From: Pseudotamlana haliotis
GTDB lineage: Bacteria; Bacteroidota; Bacteroidia; Flavobacteriales; Flavobacteriaceae
DNA length: 64,000 nucleotides
Reading direction: 5' to 3'
NCBI RefSeq assembly: GCF_008806375.1
Contig: NZ_WAAT01000037.1
Span: 1 to 64,000, forward strand
Under the pieces are notes generated by a model that ran no database searches, was not told the origin of the DNA, and saw only the letters and a program-made list of their open reading frames with translations. The number at the start of each line of letters is the position of its first letter. Position 1 is the first letter of the stretch. The translations under genes and the position numbers were made by a program. Below, piece by piece: positions 8,363 to 16,828 of this stretch.

Positions 8363-11300
8363 TTAAAAATAAGCCTTCAATTGCACCGACCCCGAATGAA
8401 TGGTTTTACTAGTTTCTGTTTTACGTCCAAAATAACTCAAATTCAAATCTAAGAATTTTGTGAGTTTTCGTTGGGCTAACAAGCTCCAAGTAAAGTTGGT
8501 ACCTGGTTGCAAGCCTTCTAATATTTGATAGGCCACAGGGGTGTTGGCGTCCCCTTCAAAATTATTAGCAATATAATTAAACTCGCCATTTACAGCACTT
8601 TTTTGGCTAGTGCCGAAAGAGAATGCCGTACCGTATTTTTGTTGTTTTAAAGTTTCGCCATTGCCAATAGTATTGGTTTTCTGGGTGTTTTGAAAAAAGA
8701 TATCGAAACTCGAATTGGTATTAAATAAGTAAGATAGTTTAGGGTTTAAAACCGATTCATCTAGGTTATAATTTTTGCTGGAGTAATTTTCACTTTTGCT
8801 TTCATTGGTATTGAAGGCTGACAGCATATTGATAAGCCAATTTGTAGCAATTTTATGATTGAAATTTAATTGGTGGCTACTCAAATTATTTTCAATAAAC
8901 CCAATAGTCAAGATGTTTCGTGTACTGTTTTCAAGGTAGGTGTATGATGTGGTGTAGCGTTGCTTTCCGCGATTAAAAAAGAACACATTTCTGAAATTAC
9001 GTTGCAAGCCTAGCAGTTCATCTGAAGTATCACCAAAAGGGTTTAAGTTAAAACTATCGGCATGGCGTTCTATTTTTCTGTCAATTAAGAAGCTGGTTTG
9101 GTTGTAAAAATGCGACCAGAATTTTTTAGATTTATCTTTAGAAACGGCCCACATCGATGGGTTGATAGTAAGTGTTTGGCTCAACCTATTTTGGTGGGTT
9201 TTAACAAAAAATTGATTTGGTAAAAGGACTCTGATATAAGTACCCTGATCTTGAAATTGCGCCAATTCAAACTCTTCAAGCTCTTGAATGCCGTTGTTGT
9301 TGTAATCTATCCATGTGTATGACCCCTGGCCAGGCTCAACTTCCACGTAAGTGAAATCTTGAAGCGGTAAGGTGCCCGAATTGGTTTCAAAAATAGTATT
9401 CCAATGAATCATTTGCTTAAATAACTTCTGACTGTATTGCAGCCTAGAATTTAGAGAATGCTCATCGTCTAAGGTGTCATCTTCATTTTTTAAAGTTCTA
9501 TAATTGGCATATAAAGACAGGTTCGTATTCTTATTTTGAACGATCCTAGAATCGAGATAAAAAGTGTTGGAACTGTTTACTTTTTCAAGTTGGTTATTTC
9601 TAATACTGTCATTTATGCGGTGTATGTAACCCACTTCGGCAAAAACCTTTGTGCTATCGCCTATTCCAACAAATGCTTCGTAAGATTGGAATTTCTGACT
9701 TAATTCTGTTAAATTTTGAGTGGCGTTGTTTGTTTGTTCGTTGTTTTCAAAAGCCAATTTGGTGCCCAACCAAGCTTTATTTAGATTGTAGGTTAAACGG
9801 TTGTAGGATCTTGAAAACGTGGAGTTGTTTACCGTGGCATTGGCGTCTAAGAAACTCGAGTAACTTGTTATATGAAATTTATTTAGCTTTAAATCAATAT
9901 TGGCCAAATGGCGGTTACCGTTAAAATCTTCAGAGAAATTTAAGTGTTCGTAGGTGTAATTGATAAAACCTTTGTCCTTGTGAAACATTTGAGCACCTGT
10001 GTTTAGTAGAAGCTGATTGCCCATATTGTAACCAATACCGTTTAAGTTGGTTTGGTCGAGGTTCCAATCGCGGTTAAATTCTGGGTTATACAAGCCTTCA
10101 ATATTACGATAGTTTGTACTGATGTAATTATTGTCTAGAAACAGATTCACATTCCATAGGTCATCACTTTTAATGAGCGCCTGGTTTATGGTGAGCTTTC
10201 CAGCGAAACCGTCATTCTCATCGTCATCTATGTTTGAAAATAAATTCTCATCGTTTTTACTACCCGAACCTTCAAAGCTAATGCTCGTTTTTTCTGAAGG
10301 TTTATAATGCCCGTTTAGCACAACAAGTTGTAGTTTTTTTGGCGCTACCAATTGAATGATTGGGGCGTAGGCACCCAAACCGTTTCCAATATATTCATAA
10401 ATATTATTAATGGCGTTAATGCTGCTTAAAGCATAAGCCCCTTGATCGGCACCCACAAAGGTGAAAGTGACGTTGTATAATTCGTCGTTTTCATCGTTAG
10501 AAAACACAAATTGTTCCACACCGTTGATGACTTCTTTTTTGTATAAAATTCTATTTTGGTTGTACTCGGCGCGTGATTCCGACGGTGAAACCATTTTAGT
10601 CTGGTCATTTCCAGCTTGAGCTAAAATTTCTACTTGGTCTTCTGATAAATTTTGCTGTAACGGTTGGTTTTTAGCATCATTTTCAGAATAGATAGACACG
10701 CCAATTTTTAGTTTTTCGGTTTCGTGACTTCCGCCGCCATAGGCGACAAAACGCGTGTAATTGCGTTCGCTAAATTGATAGTCGATGGTAATACGCATTT
10801 CAGAAGTGATTGGAAATGTGGGGTTGAATATAATTTCTCCAGCATTATAATCGATGATATAATCTTCGTTTTCGCCACGTTTTAGAGCTGCACCGTTTAC
10901 ATAAACGGTTTCACTGCCCGATACGATGAGTACGAATAATTCGCCATTGGGTCCTTGAAGTTTGTAGGGCCCTTGATTGCCTTCTTGGGCGGTAAACTGG
11001 CTTCGTGTAAATTGGCCACGTACGATTGCTCCAGCGGCAAAAAGGTCGGTTCGTTGGTCTTCTGGCCCTAAATTCACATTCAAATTTAAACCCTGTACAC
11101 GTTTAGAGAATTTGGCGAAGTAGGAGTCAGTATTAACCAAATCAATATCTCCAGCACGAATGTTCCAGCGTTCACTAAACAATTCAATGAAAACTTGGTC
11201 AAATTCATCAAGCCTTTGGGAATATCCACTTTCTTGTAACGGAATGTTCGCATCTTGAATAGAGGCTCGTAAAGACACCTTCTCGCTTAGTTTTCCAGTA

Positions 11301-11785
11301 ATTTGAAGGTCTAATTCGCTATTTAACACCGAACTCTGGTTGTTTCCTACAGTCACTCCACGTGAAATACTTCCCGAAGTAGATAAACCATCAAAAGGCA
11401 CAAAATTATTGTTGGTATTAGATTGTTTGAGTTTATGTAAGCCCTGGTAGTTATTATTGCTATTAACAATGATATTTTCATCTAACGCCTTGTAGGTCTT
11501 AGTTAGAAAGTCTGGATATTTTAAATAATTGATAATAATCGTATCAGTATTAATTGGTTTTTTAAAGGTTAAAAGAGCCTTAGAAAAATCAACTTTATAG
11601 AAGCTAGAATCAATAGGTTTTTGGTCTTTAGTTTGAAGGGAAAAAGTTGAGGGATTAATACTTACCTTTTCAATAAAAATACTGTCTTTTATTGCAACTT
11701 TTTTCGTGCTATAGTTGGAGGGGGTGCTTTGTGAGAAGCCACAAAAACCAATGAGAAAAAAAAGTATAGAAGTAATAAATTTCAT
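8363..11785 (-). CDS. Large outer-membrane protein of unrecognised family
   Basis: A 1140-residue exported protein. The signal peptide is residues 1-19 (MKFITSILFFLIGFCGFSQ). A region of about 120 residues then leads into a long series of alternating-pattern beta segments (for example VSLRASIQDANIPLQESGYS and LTINPSMWAVSKD), ending in SVQLKAYF with a terminal aromatic residue typical of outer-membrane barrels. Around residues 285-330 is a recognisable element (VYVNGAALKRGENEDYIIDY, then GEIIFNP) that resembles repeats in SprA-type T9SS proteins. No plug, TonB box or POTRA domain is evident. It is transcribed alone, divergently from xth. An outer-membrane location is inferred from the pattern; the function is unknown. 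Confidence 0.75.
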   Translation of the reverse strand: MKFITSILFFLIGFCGFSQSTPSNYSTKKVAIKDSIFIEKVSINPSTFSLQTKDQKPIDSSFYKVDFSKALLTFKKPINTDTIIINYLKYPDFLTKTYKALDENIIVNSNNNYQGLHKLKQSNTNNNFVPFDGLSTSGSISRGVTVGNNQSSVLNSELDLQITGKLSEKVSLRASIQDANIPLQESGYSQRLDEFDQVFIELFSERWNIRAGDIDLVNTDSYFAKFSKRVQGLNLNVNLGPEDQRTDLFAAGAIVRGQFTRSQFTAQEGNQGPYKLQGPNGELFVLIVSGSETVYVNGAALKRGENEDYIIDYNAGEIIFNPTFPITSEMRITIDYQFSERNYTRFVAYGGGSHETEKLKIGVSIYSENDAKNQPLQQNLSEDQVEILAQAGNDQTKMVSPSESRAEYNQNRILYKKEVINGVEQFVFSNDENDELYNVTFTFVGADQGAYALSSINAINNIYEYIGNGLGAYAPIIQLVAPKKLQLVVLNGHYKPSEKTSISFEGSGSKNDENLFSNIDDDENDGFAGKLTINQALIKSDDLWNVNLFLDNNYISTNYRNIEGLYNPEFNRDWNLDQTNLNGIGYNMGNQLLLNTGAQMFHKDKGFINYTYEHLNFSEDFNGNRHLANIDLKLNKFHITSYSSFLDANATVNNSTFSRSYNRLTYNLNKAWLGTKLAFENNEQTNNATQNLTELSQKFQSYEAFVGIGDSTKVFAEVGYIHRINDSIRNNQLEKVNSSNTFYLDSRIVQNKNTNLSLYANYRTLKNEDDTLDDEHSLNSRLQYSQKLFKQMIHWNTIFETNSGTLPLQDFTYVEVEPGQGSYTWIDYNNNGIQELEEFELAQFQDQGTYIRVLLPNQFFVKTHQNRLSQTLTINPSMWAVSKDKSKKFWSHFYNQTSFLIDRKIERHADSFNLNPFGDTSDELLGLQRNFRNVFFFNRGKQRYTTSYTYLENSTRNILTIGFIENNLSSHQLNFNHKIATNWLINMLSAFNTNESKSENYSSKNYNLDESVLNPKLSYLFNTNSSFDIFFQNTQKTNTIGNGETLKQQKYGTAFSFGTSQKSAVNGEFNYIANNFEGDANTPVAYQILEGLQPGTNFTWSLLAQRKLTKFLDLNLSYFGRKTETSKTIHSGSVQLKAYF

Positions 11786-11955
11786 TAACTACTTAAACTG
11801 CAAATCGCTTAGAATATTTTGTAAAGGCAACTTGTTAAAACTGCTGTAAAATAATAGGGTAAAAGTAACGTATTATTTATTTTAGCACCAATGAACACGA
11901 TTTTATAGTGTTTTCCTAAAACTTAGGCTTCAAGCTTTCTAAATTAAATTCATAA

Positions 11956-12717
11956 ATGAAGATTATATCGTACAATGTTAATGGTGTAAGAGCCGCTTTA
12001 AATAAAGGTTTTATTGAATGGTTAATTAGTGCCAATCCAGATGTTATTTGTTTGCAAGAAATCAAAGCCATGCAAGAGCAGCTTGATTTAACGCTTTTTG
12101 AAGAAGCAGGCTATGAGTACCATTATTGGTTTAGTGCGCAGAAAAAAGGGTATTCTGGTGTGGCTATATTGTGCAAGACCAAACCAAATCATATAGAATA
12201 CGGAACAGGTATTGAATCTATGGATTTTGAAGGTAGAAACTTACGTGTCGATTTTGACGGGGTTTCTGTGATGAGTTTGTACCTACCATCAGGAACAAAT
12301 GCTGCACGCTTAGATCATAAACTGGAGTACATGGATATGTTTCAGGATTATATCAACAAGCTAAAAATAGAGCATCTAAACCTGGTGATTTGTGGCGATT
12401 ATAATATTTGTCATGAAGAAATTGATATTCACAACCCAAAAATGAAAGGAGTTTCAGGGTTTTTACCTGTTGAACGTGACTGGTTGGGCCGCTTTATTGA
12501 AAGTGGTTTTGTAGATTCTTTCCGTTATGTGAACCCTGAATTGCAACAATATAGCTGGTGGAGCTACCGCGCCAACGCTAGAGCAAATAACAAGGGTTGG
12601 CGTTTAGATTACGCTATGGTTTCTCAGCCATTACAAGAAAAAATTAAAAGAGCCGTTATACTTACCGAGGCGGTGCACAGTGACCATTGTCCGATTTTAT
12701 TAGAACTAGAAAATTAA
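11956..12717 (+). CDS. xth: Exodeoxyribonuclease III / AP endonuclease
   Basis: A base-excision-repair nuclease of the exonuclease III (EEP) superfamily that cuts DNA at abasic sites. Signature residues are in place: Asn7 (SYNVNGVRAA), Glu35 (CLQEIKA), Asp148 and Asn150 (GDYNICHEEID) and the terminal Asp243-His244 pair (HSDHCPILLEL). The element WSYRANARANNKGWRLDY is typical of the Xth group and contributes to DNA binding. At 253 residues the length is normal. The next gene follows after 30 bases on the same strand, so co-transcription with the OmpA-type lipoprotein is possible but has no obvious functional logic. Confidence 0.95.
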   Translation: MKIISYNVNGVRAALNKGFIEWLISANPDVICLQEIKAMQEQLDLTLFEEAGYEYHYWFSAQKKGYSGVAILCKTKPNHIEYGTGIESMDFEGRNLRVDFDGVSVMSLYLPSGTNAARLDHKLEYMDMFQDYINKLKIEHLNLVICGDYNICHEEIDIHNPKMKGVSGFLPVERDWLGRFIESGFVDSFRYVNPELQQYSWWSYRANARANNKGWRLDYAMVSQPLQEKIKRAVILTEAVHSDHCPILLELEN

Positions 12718-12747
12718 TAACTAAATACTTATTTAAAACTAAACAAC

Positions 12748-13710
12748 ATGATTAAGAAAAGTGTTTTTGCCATTTTTATTGCTACTATTTTGGCCTCTTG
12801 CGTTTCGCCAAAAATCTATAAAGATTTGGAAGCCAAATATGCGGAGTTAAAAAAGGAAAACCGAGAATTAAATGAAGATTATGAAGCCTTATTAAAATCT
12901 AAAGCCCAAGCGGAAAGTGATTTTAAACAAACCAAAAAGGCCTATGATGAAGCTATTATTGAACGCAATAAATTGCAAGCAGATTACGACGCTACCAAAG
13001 CTAATCTGGATGCTTTAAAAGATTCTTACCAGGCTTTAGAAAAGAACAGTTCGCGTGCTATTGCTTCCAATTCAGAAAAAAACAGAGAATTACTGGCCGA
13101 GCTTGAAGCTAAAGAAGAAGCTTTGTCTGCAGAAATTACACGTTTAGAAAAGCTTAAAAAAGAGCTTGAAGACCGTTCTAATCGTGTGGCTGAGTTAGAA
13201 AGTGTTATCGCTACTAAAGATGCCGCCATGACCGCCTTAAAAGATGCTATTTCGGGGGCTTTAACTGATTTTGAAGGAAAGGGTTTAACAGTAGAACAAA
13301 AAGATGGTAAAGTTTACGTGTCTATGGAAAACAAGTTGCTTTTCAATTCGGGAAGTTGGGCTGTAGGTTCTGAAGGGCGTCGCGCTGTTGAGCAACTCGG
13401 AACAGTTTTAGGTCAAAACCCAGATATTGCGGTGTTAATAGAAGGTCACACCGATAATGTACCGTACAAAGGCAATGGCCCTTTAACGAGTAACTGGGAT
13501 TTATCAACCAAACGTGCTACATCTATCGTGAATATCTTAAGAGAAAATAGAGCCATAAATCCAGAAAATTTAACAGCAGCTGGTCGTGGAGAATATGCAC
13601 CAATTGCTACTAATGATACGCCAAAAGGTCGCGCAACAAACCGCCGAATTGAGGTGATTTTAACACCAAAATTAGATGAGTTAACCAAGTTGCTACACGA
13701 AGATTATTAA
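12748..13710 (+). CDS. OmpA-family peptidoglycan-binding lipoprotein
   Basis: An envelope protein probably tying the outer membrane to peptidoglycan. The signal peptide ends in the lipobox ILASC (Cys18). Residues 25-160 are a long charged coiled coil (Lys/Glu/Ala heptads such as KSKAQAESDFKQTKKAYDEA). Residues about 185-310 form the OmpA C-terminal domain, with the diaminopimelate-binding segment EGHTDNVPYKGNGPLTSNWD and the NRRIEVIL end. The length and architecture match flavobacterial OmpA/MotB-like lipoproteins. A dispersed repeat and a bidirectional terminator follow. Confidence 0.9.
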   Translation: MIKKSVFAIFIATILASCVSPKIYKDLEAKYAELKKENRELNEDYEALLKSKAQAESDFKQTKKAYDEAIIERNKLQADYDATKANLDALKDSYQALEKNSSRAIASNSEKNRELLAELEAKEEALSAEITRLEKLKKELEDRSNRVAELESVIATKDAAMTALKDAISGALTDFEGKGLTVEQKDGKVYVSMENKLLFNSGSWAVGSEGRRAVEQLGTVLGQNPDIAVLIEGHTDNVPYKGNGPLTSNWDLSTKRATSIVNILRENRAINPENLTAAGRGEYAPIATNDTPKGRATNRRIEVILTPKLDELTKLLHEDY

Positions 13711-13718
13711 ATTGATTA

Positions 13719-13818
13719 GGGCGTTACCAATCCCGATAGCTATCGGGAGGTCGCGCTTTTCGTTGCAAGTCCGCGCTCGTACCTCGCTGTGGGCTTTCCT
13801 CTGCAATCGCTAACGCAA
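13719..13818. repeat. Dispersed repeat, family B (GGGCGTTACC...CTAACGC), copy 1
   Basis: The element begins GGGCGTTACC and ends CTAACGC. It contains the perfect 18-bp palindrome TCCCGATAGCTATCGGGA (13731-13748) and the segments GTCGCGCTTTTCG and GGGCTTTCC. Related ends and an internal GGGCTTTC/GAAAGCCC segment are found, inverted, at 39732-39819, and a shortened variant lies at 16601-16684. It lies between converging genes and I see no reading frame in it. Confidence 0.7.
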
Positions 13819-13830
13819 AGCAGAACACAT

Positions 13831-13869
13831 AAAAAACCTTTCAGTTAAATAGAAACTGAAAGGTTTTTT
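13831..13869. terminator. Bidirectional terminator between converging genes
   Basis: The arms AAAAAACCTTTCAGTT (13831-13846) and AACTGAAAGGTTTTTT (13854-13869) form a 16-bp stem with T tracts on both strands. It can serve both the OmpA-type gene and the opposing small lipoprotein gene. A second, weaker hairpin (AACCCTT/AAGGGTT, 13877-13907) follows. Confidence 0.88.
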
Positions 13870-13938
13870 GTTAGATAACCCTTTAGGTCTTTAAATCTTG
13901 AAGGGTTTTTTATTGAGGTCTAAAAATTAATTATTAGA

Positions 13939-14316
13939 TTATCTCGTGCAATCTGCGGTCCAAGTTTCGCCGTCTTCGTTGTAAAAAATATTTAAATTAC
14001 TTTCATCAATTCTGATATAGCTCGTTTCACTACCACCAATATTGATGTTTGTTTCGGCACCCTCTTCAAACTCAATACCGTTAATACTTGGTATGTCACT
14101 ATTTGAGAAGTCAAAATTATACTTGTCTCCAACTTTGGTAACAAATATACTACCGTCCTCTGAAGCAATTGTGGTACTTTCGTTATTGTATCCAATTTCA
14201 CCTTCGTAAGTTCCAGCAAATAAATCGTTGTCTGCAGGATTATCATCATCACTACATGATGTGAATACTAAAGCTACGATTGCAATCAGACTAATAGTTT
14301 TAAATAGGTTTTTCAT
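13939..14316 (-). CDS. Small lipoprotein of unknown function
   Basis: A protein of 125 residues when started at the ATG at 14316, which places a standard signal peptide (MKNLFKTISLIAIVALVFTSC) at the N-terminus. An in-frame start 54 bases upstream would put a useless leader before it. The lipobox is VFTSC, followed by the SDDDNPADND linker common in surface or outer-membrane lipoproteins of Bacteroidota. The remainder (FAGTYEGEIGYNN, then short alternating beta strands to WTADC) looks like a small beta-sandwich or lipocalin-like fold. I do not recognise the family. It converges on the OmpA-type gene across the terminator. Confidence 0.7.
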   Translation of the reverse strand: MKNLFKTISLIAIVALVFTSCSDDDNPADNDLFAGTYEGEIGYNNESTTIASEDGSIFVTKVGDKYNFDFSNSDIPSINGIEFEEGAETNINIGGSETSYIRIDESNLNIFYNEDGETWTADCTR

Positions 14317-14580
14317 TTTTAAAATAGTTTTGTTAAACGTCTTTGATGGAGCTACGCAGTGAAAAAACATAATGGATGTGCTGTTAACAACACTTTAAGG
14401 TTTTTAACATAAGTTTTGCAGATAAACGGTTGGTTTGATGATTTCATACTGAAATCAAATTTTACTATTTGAATAAGCGGAAGGGTATCTATGCTTTTTG
14501 TATTTTAGATTCATGTAGCAATTTTTTTATGCGTGTTTTTGCTGAAAAATTTATGTTCTACATTATTTATTTAAAGACTT

Positions 14581-15876
14581 ATGAAAAAAAATAAATTAGG
14601 GAACCGCTCTTTGGCCATTGCTGTTATTTTAATGGTGGCGGCATTGGTTTTAAAATACTATAAAATATATGAAGGGCATACGCTTGAAATTCTGCTAGCA
14701 GGTTTTGAGGCTGCTGTAGTTGGAGGTGTGGCCGATTGGTTTGCAGTTAGAGCCTTGTTTCAAGAAATTCCTATTCCTGTGGTAAAAAAGCACACCAATA
14801 TTATTGTGAAGAGTCGTGAGAAATTATCGGCGGGTATTGTTGATTTGGTAAATAACGAATGGCTGTCTAAGGAGATGATACGTGATAAAATTTCGGGGGT
14901 ATCTTTAGCAAAACCTATTGTAGATTACCTTTTGGAAGGCGATAATCAGGAGAGTATTAGACAAACCTTAAAACCAGAATTAGAAGCTTTAGTTTTAAAA
15001 TTAGATCATGATGATGTGGTTGAAACTCTAGAAGGCGTGATTAAACCTGCAATAAAAGGCAATAATTTTGCTGTTCCATTGGGTAACTTATTAAAGCAAA
15101 CCATTAAAGATAAAGATCATCATGGCATGCTTCAGGTGTTTTTAGAGGTGCTTAAGGAAAAAATAGGCGCAGATGGAACCTTAGAGTTTTTAACGACTGA
15201 AGTACAAACTTTAGTAAACAAACAAAAGGAAGGCTCACCTATAAAAGGCTTATTAGTTGGTGCCGGACAAGTGTTAGGCGCCATAAAACCACAACGTATT
15301 GCACAAGGTATTCAAGAGCAATTAATTAGTCTTATTGAAGAGGTTCAGGCAGCGCCAGAACGGCATAAAATTATTATTGCATTAGATGATCAGCTCTACG
15401 AATATGGTGAACGCTTAGCTTCTGGCGATCAAAAAGCACAAGAAGATATCAACGCTTTTGGTGAACAATTTTTAGAACGCCTATTAGGCTCTGGGATTGT
15501 GAAACAAGGTCTAACCCGTTTGAAAACCACTATAAAAACTCAGATTTTTGATGGTGATAATACTTACACCAAGTTAATACGTGATAAGGTCAATAATGCG
15601 TTACAGGCCTTTCAAGATGATACTACGAAGCTAGCGCATACCGATGCTTGGTTAAAATCGACGATACTTCAACTTATTGACACGCACCATCATAAAATTG
15701 GTGAATTGGTAGGTGAGAGCCTTGGGAAATTATCAAATGTAGAATTGGTGAAACAAATAGAAACTAAGGTAGGAGAGGACTTGCAGTACATTCGATTAAA
15801 TGGTGCTATTGTTGGTGGTATTGTAGGTATGATTATTATGGTAATTAAGTTGTTTGTTTTGGATTCTCATGTTTAG
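14581..15876 (+). CDS. DUF445 family membrane protein
   Basis: A member of the DUF445 (YjiN-like) family. A membrane segment occupies residues about 10-28, followed by the family signature ILLAGFEAAVVGGVADWFAV and ALFQEIPIPVVKKHTNII. A long helical soluble region follows, and a second membrane segment (AIVGGIVGMIIMVIKLFVL) sits at the extreme C-terminus. Both ends are thus in the membrane with about 350 residues between. The family is widespread and has no established biochemical role. It appears to be a single-gene unit. Confidence 0.88.
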   Translation: MKKNKLGNRSLAIAVILMVAALVLKYYKIYEGHTLEILLAGFEAAVVGGVADWFAVRALFQEIPIPVVKKHTNIIVKSREKLSAGIVDLVNNEWLSKEMIRDKISGVSLAKPIVDYLLEGDNQESIRQTLKPELEALVLKLDHDDVVETLEGVIKPAIKGNNFAVPLGNLLKQTIKDKDHHGMLQVFLEVLKEKIGADGTLEFLTTEVQTLVNKQKEGSPIKGLLVGAGQVLGAIKPQRIAQGIQEQLISLIEEVQAAPERHKIIIALDDQLYEYGERLASGDQKAQEDINAFGEQFLERLLGSGIVKQGLTRLKTTIKTQIFDGDNTYTKLIRDKVNNALQAFQDDTTKLAHTDAWLKSTILQLIDTHHHKIGELVGESLGKLSNVELVKQIETKVGEDLQYIRLNGAIVGGIVGMIIMVIKLFVLDSHV

Positions 15877-16062
15877 ATTTACTACTACATTACTAGCACG
15901 AGTGTTGTGCTCGTACCAGTTACAGGTAAAATATAATTTATATTTTTCCCTAATTTGTTGCTTGTATCTATGAGTTCATACTGTTATATGCACGATCGTG
16001 ACGATAGAGCGAGTTGTGATAATACAACAACAGTTTTATCTTTAAATTAAAATAATTAAATA

Positions 16063-16272
16063 ATGTCAGAAAAATTTAAATATAATATGTTGTTATTTCT
16101 TATTCTGGGCTTTGTATTGGCATCAGGAATCATATTTTTAGTTCTCTTAAATTCACTAGAGAATATTGCCATGTGGCGAATCTTAGCAGGGATGTCTGGC
16201 TTTTTGTTGACATCCTTATTAGCCGCTTTTTTCATAAGAAAAATAAAGACCAAGCTTAATGAGTCCTCTTAA
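16063..16272 (+). CDS. Small two-helix membrane protein
   Basis: A 69-residue hypothetical protein with two hydrophobic helices (about residues 9-28, LLFLILGFVLASGIIFLVLL, and 38-58, MWRILAGMSGFLLTSLLAAF) joined by a short loop. It ends in a basic tail, FIRKIKTKLNESS, giving a cytoplasmic C-terminus by the positive-inside rule. The upstream bases are A/T-rich, as for other genes here. The opposite strand also has an open frame of similar size, but it lacks comparable features. No homologue is recognised. Confidence 0.5.
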   Translation: MSEKFKYNMLLFLILGFVLASGIIFLVLLNSLENIAMWRILAGMSGFLLTSLLAAFFIRKIKTKLNESS

Positions 16273-16486
16273 GAATGCCTCCATTTGGGGAAGATTGATT
16301 AAGCTGATAGATTGAATTTTTTTTGTAAGTTAAGATAACCAAAAATTCAGCTAGAGTATCCCTCGTTTGGGTTACATTTTTTTTATTCCATAAGTATGGT
16401 TGACTAGTGTTTAATATGTGCTTTTTAAGCACTTGATTGTTTATGCTTATTAAGGTGATTTAAATTAAGTGTTATTTCAATTGAAG

Positions 16487-16517
16487 AACCCTTCAGGTTT
16501 TCAAAACCTGAAGGGTT
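16487..16517. repeat. Palindrome AACCCTTCAGGTTTT/AAAACCTGAAGGGTT
   Basis: A perfect 15-bp inverted repeat (16487-16501 and 16503-16517). The same AGGTTTT..AAAACCT core with a CCTT/AAGG flank forms the terminators at 30852-30886 and 48831-48862. Here it is not close to a stop codon and has only a short T run. Confidence 0.75.
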
Positions 16518-16600
16518 TAAGTCGTGTTTTAGTTGTAATAAAGAAATTTGAATTACTTAATTTTTATCTTTTAAAACATATTTTATGAAAACTCAAACCC

Positions 16601-16684
16601 CGCAATAGCGATTGCAGCGGCATCCTTTTTTGCCATTAAAAGCAAAAAAGATATAGTGGAAAGCGCGGTGCTTCGCAATTGCCC
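16601..16684. repeat. Dispersed repeat, family B, variant copy 2
   Basis: The order is CAATAGCGATTGCAGCGG, an inner hairpin CTTTTTTGC/GCAAAAAAG (16625-16650), then GATATAGTGGAAAGCGCGG, with an edge CAATTGCCC in place of the usual GTAACGCCC. The AGCGATTG and GGAAAGC(G/C)CG blocks relate it to the element at 39732-39819. Confidence 0.6.
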
Positions 16685-16721
16685 AAATAACTATTATTGA
16701 ATATTGAAATAATATGAAAGG

Positions 16722-16786
16722 TGTCATTTCGTAGAATCTTAAGAATGATTAAAAGATTCTTCAGTCGTACCTCCTTCTGAATGACA
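16722..16786. repeat. TGTCATTTC...GAATGACA repeat, copy 1
   Basis: The ends TGTCATT and AATGACA are inverted. The interior has GAATCTT (734-740) opposite AAGATTC (16753-16760), so the whole element can fold back on itself. A diverged second copy is at 50256-50312. Confidence 0.65.
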
Positions 16787-16791
16787 AACAA

Positions 16792-16825
16792 AAAACCCCT
16801 AACTAAATGAATAGAAAGGGGTTTT
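16792..16825 (-). terminator. Terminator of the RNase G gene
   Basis: The arms AAAACCCCT (16792-16800) and AGGGGTTTT (16817-16825) lie immediately past the stop codon of the minus-strand gene. On that strand the hairpin is followed by a T run. Confidence 0.85.
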
Positions 16826-16828
16826 AGG

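Larger units (their letters stand above)
16273..16828. other. Repeat-rich interval without a gene
   Basis: About 550 bases carry four palindromic elements: an ACCTGAAGGGTT hairpin, a family B variant, a TGTCATTTC...GAATGACA element and the RNase G terminator. I find no convincing reading frame. It looks like a landing or accumulation site for short repeats between convergent genes. Confidence 0.7.

Noticed and set aside
16056-16253. Minus-strand frame of 65 codons opposite the small membrane protein
   Set aside because: Lys/Asn-rich and without hydrophobic or domain features; the plus-strand frame gives a clean two-helix protein.
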